Source of the DNA: Himantopus leucocephalus | Taxonomy: Eukaryota; Chordata; Aves; Charadriiformes; Recurvirostridae | Direction: 5' to 3' | DNA length: 64,000 bases | Assembly: GCA_003993805.1 (NCBI GenBank) | Contig: RSEF01000003.1 | Span: 59,982,732-60,046,731 of the forward strand | The notes under the pieces: model-generated | What the model was told of the DNA's origin: nothing | The model's database searches: none | Seen by the model: only the letters and a program-made list of their open reading frames with translations | Translations under genes and position numbers: made by a program | Part shown: one piece after another, positions 60,501 to 64,000 of the stretch | How positions within the stretch are numbered: the stretch's first letter is position 1 | Layout: each line of letters starts with the position of its first letter

Positions 60501-61986
60501 GCTACACAGGCTACCAGCAACTTGAAAAGATCTTTCAGCATAGTATTGATCATATTTTCATAACCAATATCTATAAGGAAAAGACACAGACTGTTTTCAA
60601 CATCATTGCCTTTTCATTATAATTAGAGATAAAGAGTCTTGCTACACTCACTGCTATTCAGAGACTTCGCAAAAACAAATCTTTTTATGCAGCTATCACT
60701 AGAGTTCACTTCTGAAACATGCATCACATCAAACTGAAATAAGAACAGTCCTTTTGATGTTAACAATATAAAATGTCTGGGCTTAAGTGGTACTGGAGAA
60801 ATTCTGTTAGATCCTGTTTCTGAATATTCTAGTTCTTTATGATCAAAGTCTTAGTATCTTCTTTTGGGAAATATAATACAGACTGTGATGATTTAATTTT
60901 GAAGATAGCCCTGCGCTGAGCAGAGACTGGACTAAACTTCCCTAGGTCCCTTACAAGTTATTTTTTTCCATAATTCTAAACCCTATAAAGAAAGAAAAAA
61001 AGCCCAAACAAACAGAAATTTTCAACCTTCTTCCTGTTATTTTATGCTTGAGTAACGAAAAACCAATTTAACCATCTCCCCATTCAGTAACATGCTACTG
61101 ATGACTGTCAGTAGATGTAACAGTGCAATGACATACCTGAGTGTATGAAATTTTGAATGTGCTCCACTACCAGTTCACAGGAAAGGCCAATGGCATGCTT
61201 GAAATTAGCAGATGCCACATCCCAGTAAGAATGGTCACCATGGCTGCGATGGAGCCAAAGAGACATCGTGGGAAGAAGAAGATGTACAACTGCATAAATG
61301 CCAAATCCTGGGCCTTAAAATAAACACAATGATGATTGCATATTTTTGCTTACAAAGCCTACACGCGCAGTAAATTTCCTAAGTTGTTCCAAACTTGAGG
61401 CCAGAGGCAGTGCCAAAGAAAGCACGCTCTGAAACTTTTCTGTGGGAAGAGAGGGGTAAGCAGTTTTGGATCTAGTTGTGAGGTAGTATATGAACATTTA
61501 GCCAACTGTTTACCTGCTGTCTTTACCAGCAGGTCTGCAGGAATATATAATTTTCCATTTCCTGGACACCAGACAGATGTTTTCTGTGGCTAGGACACTG
61601 ATAGAGTACAGCACCTCTTTATTTGTGCAATAAATGTAAGAGTATGTTGAACATACTCTCACAAGATGCCTTTTGTCAACATAGAACAATGCACTAACTG
61701 GAACAACAGATCACGCTCTGAGAAAACCCGTTTCTACTTGAGAATGTCTCTGTGCAGGCTCCAGCATGAGTAACACACTTCACACAAGTGGTTTAGGATT
61801 CTAAGAAGTACGGGCCAGGGCTCTACTAGATCACATTTTATCAAGCCCTTTCATTACCAGGTGTCTTGGCAACGTCCCTCAGCAATTCAAAGAGCAGATC
61901 CAAAGTAGGAGGCTGGTGCTGGCGGGGACAGTTGGATATGGCAGTTGTTAATTCTTCCAGCAGAATAATCCAGACGTTGATAAGGC
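51361..61986 (-). CDS. ARFGEF3: ARFGEF3 (BIG3) gene span, last eight coding exons
   Basis: This entry gives the gene extent; exons follow. Eight - strand exons join in consistent phase into about 730 residues ending GRVGRVYDIII, nearly identical to remembered human ARFGEF3. Family knowledge: BIG3 is a BIG/Sec7-family-like protein of about 2,170 residues whose Sec7 domain lacks the catalytic glutamate. It acts as a scaffold in the secretory pathway, limiting insulin and glucagon granule formation, and in breast cancer binds prohibitin 2. The window holds the C-terminal third: the HEAT-like DUF1981/Mon2-type region followed by a disordered linker and the terminal helical segment. The catalytic-like N-terminal part lies beyond 64000. 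No disruption was found. Confidence 0.94.
51553..52313 (-). other. ARFGEF3: ARFGEF3 intron, 761 bp
   Basis: GTAGGA...TTTGTAG borders in gene orientation. No repeat or other gene is seen. Confidence 0.85.
52314..53532 (-). CDS. ARFGEF3: ARFGEF3 large coding exon (406 codons)
   Basis: The 1,219-nt exon lies between acceptor TTCCTTTCAG (53533) and donor GTAGGA (52313). Seen in order: TIVVSLLSHQVLLQNLYDIL; AGFLRYISMQNLAVIFDLLL; FDTRPGLKCLLKKVSG; the acidic/Ser cluster DERSTDSSQQCSSEDEDIFE, a CK2-like substrate pattern; ADWGWLIKRLHKLCMELCNN; then a disordered Ser/Pro linker, KKEWWESAGNKIYTIAADKT, and LNISVRDAEAQIQ. The first third is HEAT-like and nearly invariant; the middle is variable. The open frame continues past both splice sites and gives spurious ends (a hydrophobic N-terminus and IIIISSLYVCLT), which are intron translations. 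Confidence 0.96.
53533..57242 (-). other. ARFGEF3: ARFGEF3 intron, 3.7 kb
   Basis: AT-rich, with a (CAAAA)n run at 55041-55061. A + strand basic frame (55529-55732) and a - strand frame (55933-56241) have no recognisable content. No further exon is needed by the phases. Confidence 0.8.
57243..57373 (-). CDS. ARFGEF3: ARFGEF3 coding exon (VFMLETQC...)
   Basis: The 131-nt exon runs from acceptor GTTTTCTAG (57374) to donor GTAAAA (57242). It encodes VFMLETQCSPKTPSNKEGFE and HAQSCVLIIDLPPDKKPNGH, ending TQR with AG carried into the next exon. Human has the same block with few changes. The exon follows ...IRAMAQQ in phase 0. Confidence 0.95.
57374..58941 (-). other. ARFGEF3: ARFGEF3 intron, 1.6 kb
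   Basis: No exon, repeat or RNA gene recognised. Confidence 0.8.
58942..59073 (-). CDS. ARFGEF3: ARFGEF3 coding exon (NLLGYFHSGSES...)
   Basis: The 132-nt exon has acceptor CTCTCTATAG (59074) and donor GTACTG (58941). It encodes 44 whole codons, including NLLGYFHSGSESFSGDACEV and SPSAEAEYWRIRAMAQQ. It joins in phase 0 on both sides. The frame reads on past the donor (VLTDVSGEAIEP...) for 28 codons into intron. Confidence 0.95.
59074..59716 (-). other. ARFGEF3: ARFGEF3 intron, 643 bp
   Basis: Nothing recognised besides splice borders. Confidence 0.85.
59717..59819 (-). CDS. ARFGEF3: ARFGEF3 coding exon (YVLVTAGPVF...)
   Basis: The 103-nt exon lies between CCTTGCAG (59820) and GTAAAC (59716). 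It gives G + 34 codons: YVLVTAGPVFTEEMWRLACC and ALQDAFSATLEPVK. The helix-rich sequence belongs to the HEAT-like C-terminal domain and is nearly invariant in vertebrates. Confidence 0.96.
59820..60455 (-). other. ARFGEF3: ARFGEF3 intron, 636 bp
   Basis: Nothing recognised besides splice borders. Confidence 0.85.
60456..60570 (-). CDS. ARFGEF3: ARFGEF3 coding exon (IGYENMINTM...)
   Basis: The 115-nt exon has acceptor TTCCTTATAG (60571) and donor GTAACA (60455). It encodes AT + 37 codons + AG: IGYENMINTMLKDLFKLLVA and CVAEPTEIISRVGCSCI, with the split Arg completed by the next exon. It was too short to appear as an open frame of its own. Confidence 0.95.
60571..61136 (-). other. ARFGEF3: ARFGEF3 intron, 566 bp
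   Basis: Nothing recognised besides splice borders. Confidence 0.85.
61137..61313 (-). CDS. ARFGEF3: ARFGEF3 coding exon (PGFGIYAVVH...)
   Basis: The 177-nt exon runs from TTATTTTAAG (61314) to GTATGT (61136). It encodes PGFGIYAVVHLLLPTMSLWL, RRSHGDHSYWDVASANFK-type sequence (here HRSHGDHSYWDVASANFK) and HAIGLSCELVVEHIQNFIHS. Two leading bases complete a Gly with the upstream exon. The other two frames contain stops or lack similarity. Confidence 0.95.
61314..61857 (-). other. ARFGEF3: ARFGEF3 intron, 544 bp
   Basis: Nothing recognised besides splice borders. Confidence 0.85.
61858..61986 (-). CDS. ARFGEF3: ARFGEF3 coding exon (LINVWIILLEEL...)
   Basis: The 129-nt exon has acceptor CTTACTTGTAG (61987) and donor GTAATG (61857). 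It encodes LINVWIILLEELTTAISNCP and RQHQPPTLDLLFELLRDVAK, ending TP plus a split Gly. It is the most upstream ARFGEF3 exon found; the next one must lie beyond 64000 or is too short or divergent to see. Confidence 0.95.
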
Positions 61987-64000
61987 CTACAAGTAAGGAA
62001 ACAAAGATTAAAAGCCATGAGTGAAATACCGCGTCGACCACAGGTGGAACTTGCCTTCAGAAAGCGATGGAGGCTACGAAATTAACTAACTTAAAGATCA
62101 TGGGTTCTTGCATGGTCACTGTTGCTGTGTAATGGTTGTGGGCAGTATCAATTTTTGAAATGATGGTCTCCTTTTCCTTCCCTTTTTATTAAGGCTGTGT
62201 TTTGTCCCATCCTTCCTTGTTCAAGTACATCTTGTCCTGCCTTCTTTCTTAGTGTAGTACTCCCCACTACTCCAGTCTCTTTAACCTTGTTGTTTTTTCT
62301 TATTTTTGAATGGGACGTTTTATACATCTCACTATCACTGCAAATACTGCCCAGCATGGTTTGTACCCATTTATGTTATGCTTTTAGGTAATGATCCTAA
62401 GGTGACTAACTATAATTTAACTGTCTCTATTTGCTACACAGAACTGAACAATAATAGTACCTCATGAAATATCATCAGGCTGCCTCAACGTGTCATCTTT
62501 AGATATTAAGAGTTCACAGATAGAAGAGGATGTGGATGTGACAGAGCTGGACAACTACCAGAACAGCAGTATGGATACAGGTAGCACTGTGAGTTCATAT
62601 CTGCATAAGCAAACACGTATCCCTAAAAGATTATGGGATACAACTAGTTTTCAATACAATTTTGAAGATGGTTAGGAATTGCTGCCCCTTAATTTTTCAC
62701 TTAAGTACTTGCTAGGTCCCCATGATATTATGAATGACTAGAAGGATCTTGGATATTACACTCACAATGCTCCTGCAACATACAGTGTTAAATCTTTAGT
62801 TAAGTCTCCCTAAAAGTCTATGGCTTTATTAGGCTAAAAGGGATTTTACTTTGGTTCACTAATAAGCCCTTCTTCTCTGCCATTGGTAGCCATGCTGATG
62901 TGGCCTGTGTCTGCATGATGCTTGCTGGCTAATTATGTTCCAAAAGCAATAAAAAAGGCTGCAAGGGAGCTTTGTTTAAGATGCACTGAGTTTGCTGACT
63001 GCAAGGGTCTTCCTGAGAATCAAGGAAAACACAGTGAAATCATTACTTAGTAACTGGTGTTGATCATTTATTTATTCACACCACTTCCACAGGGCAGTAT
63101 GTATGATGACACTGTTTAGAGTCACACAGACTTTAATGACGTTTCTAGATAAGGAAACAGCACAAATCACTCAGCACGACATCTGGGTATCTTCAAATCT
63201 GGAACAACCGAGTGTCTTCTAGAAACACCCTCTTGAAGAATTTGGCATGGAATCAAATACATTATGAAAATAGACTGCACCACCATATGGCAAAGCAGGC
63301 TAAAACATTTTGGCCCATCTTGGTACTGACTTCCAGCACTAGAGTGCCAGGTGAAGCACTGTCTTCTGTCTTTTGTAAAGCCAGTTTGCCTAGCAATGTT
63401 CTAATACTGTTACGAGCTAAATAAAAATTGGGTGGAAGTTTCAGCGCTTAGCTCTGACAAGAACGAGATCAGAAGGCTTCTTTGCTGCAGGGTGGCACTT
63501 CTGTTCACAGCAAGACATTGATAGGCAGACCCACTTCAGAACAGTAGGCAAGTGATGCTCACCAGAGGTGGGGAGACCCTAGGTCAAGTCCCAAGCCTGA
63601 CTCAAAGCAGAGATTTCAATGACTTGAGTCTCCCACATCCCAGGTGAACATCCTAAAATTTCCACAGAGAAAAAAAAACCCCAAACTTAAAAAGCAGAAA
63701 GTAAAAACCCTAGGATTTGTGGTTTGCTTTTTTCAGAGAACAGCTTTTCTCTCCTTTATCCATGGTAGTGGAACAAGACAATCCACGTGGTGGAAGAGCC
63801 TAGATAAAAGTAGGTATGATAGTCATTCTGGTGAGGCATGTGAATGAAATGCATTGGAGTCAGCCTGCTTTCTGCCTGGTTGGAGCTGGCTCTTCACAGA
63901 GATAGCCAGGTCAGAACAGCTCAGTAGTTCAGATATTCAGAAGTGACTGCACTGCTTCAAAGGGCCATCATGAGTCCAGAAGCAGTAAGGCTGCATTTCT
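61987..64000 (-). other. ARFGEF3: ARFGEF3 intron, open at window end
   Basis: No - strand exon was recognised. On the + strand a small exon-like segment stands at 62503-62580 (listed under findings). The rest is AT-rich. Confidence 0.65.
62503..62580 (+). other. Exon-like 78-nt segment antisense to ARFGEF3
   Basis: Acceptor-like TCATCTTTAG (62501-62502) and donor CAG|GTAGCA (62581) enclose exactly 78 nt that are open in a frame giving IKSSQIEEDVDVTELDNYQN and SSMDT. The acidic, Ser/Asn-rich composition is protein-like, and the frame is open on both sides. No gene is known to me on this strand, and no flanking exons were found. It may be chance. Confidence 0.2.

Overview
This is a stretch of an avian nuclear genome. 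The evidence is intron/exon gene structure, CR1 LINE tails, an avian-type solo LTR with long inverted termini, and a conserved gene neighbourhood equivalent to human 6q23-q24 (from memory, chicken chromosome 3; not checked here). The solo LTR family points weakly to a neoavian rather than a galliform bird. About 11% of the window is exon or UTR. The rest is intron, intergenic DNA and old repeats.

Layout. (1) 1-21.6 kb, + strand: the 3' part of NHSL1 (Nance-Horan-syndrome-like 1, a WAVE-complex regulator). Four coding exons are certain (1441-1572, 11614-15042, 15623-15752, 19316-20039), followed by a 3'UTR ending near the AATAAA at 21601. A candidate alternative last exon lies at 18113-18197. 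(2) 21.6-28.5 kb: intergenic, with a TATA-type promoter-like segment (22.45 kb) and a 278-bp solo-LTR-like repeat (23456-23733). (3) 28502-33237: an almost complete but dead endogenous retrovirus, bounded by 5-bp target duplications, with a tRNA-Ser-type primer site, broken gag/pro/pol and an env transmembrane remnant. (4) 33.2-42.1 kb: two unrecognised coding-like blocks on the - strand, one of them ending in AATAAA plus an A-rich tail, and an ancient CR1 fragment. (5) 42212-42610, - strand: the C-terminal exon of SMIM28, a small single-pass membrane protein. (6) 42.6-51.3 kb: intergenic, with a 100-N gap inside a CR1 and a cluster of local duplications that look like assembly seams. (7) 51361-61986, - strand: the last eight coding exons of ARFGEF3 (BIG3), about 730 residues.

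NHSL1 and ARFGEF3 converge on the middle of the window with SMIM28 between them. This is the mammalian arrangement, except that HEBP2, which I expected here, was not seen. The genes are independent vertebrate loci, not an operon. NHSL1 acts on actin dynamics. ARFGEF3 is a Sec7-family-like scaffold of the secretory pathway. SMIM28 is of unknown function.

Twelve gap positions (eleven single Ns and one run of 100) occur. Most single Ns sit between two nearly identical copies of the same sequence, so local 'duplications' at 8.9-9.3, 26.3, 41.1 and 45.8-46.3 kb should not be read as biology. No tRNA, rRNA, CRISPR array or prokaryotic feature was seen. All exon limits are inferred from reading frame plus GT/AG sites and remembered human homologues; no alignment was run.
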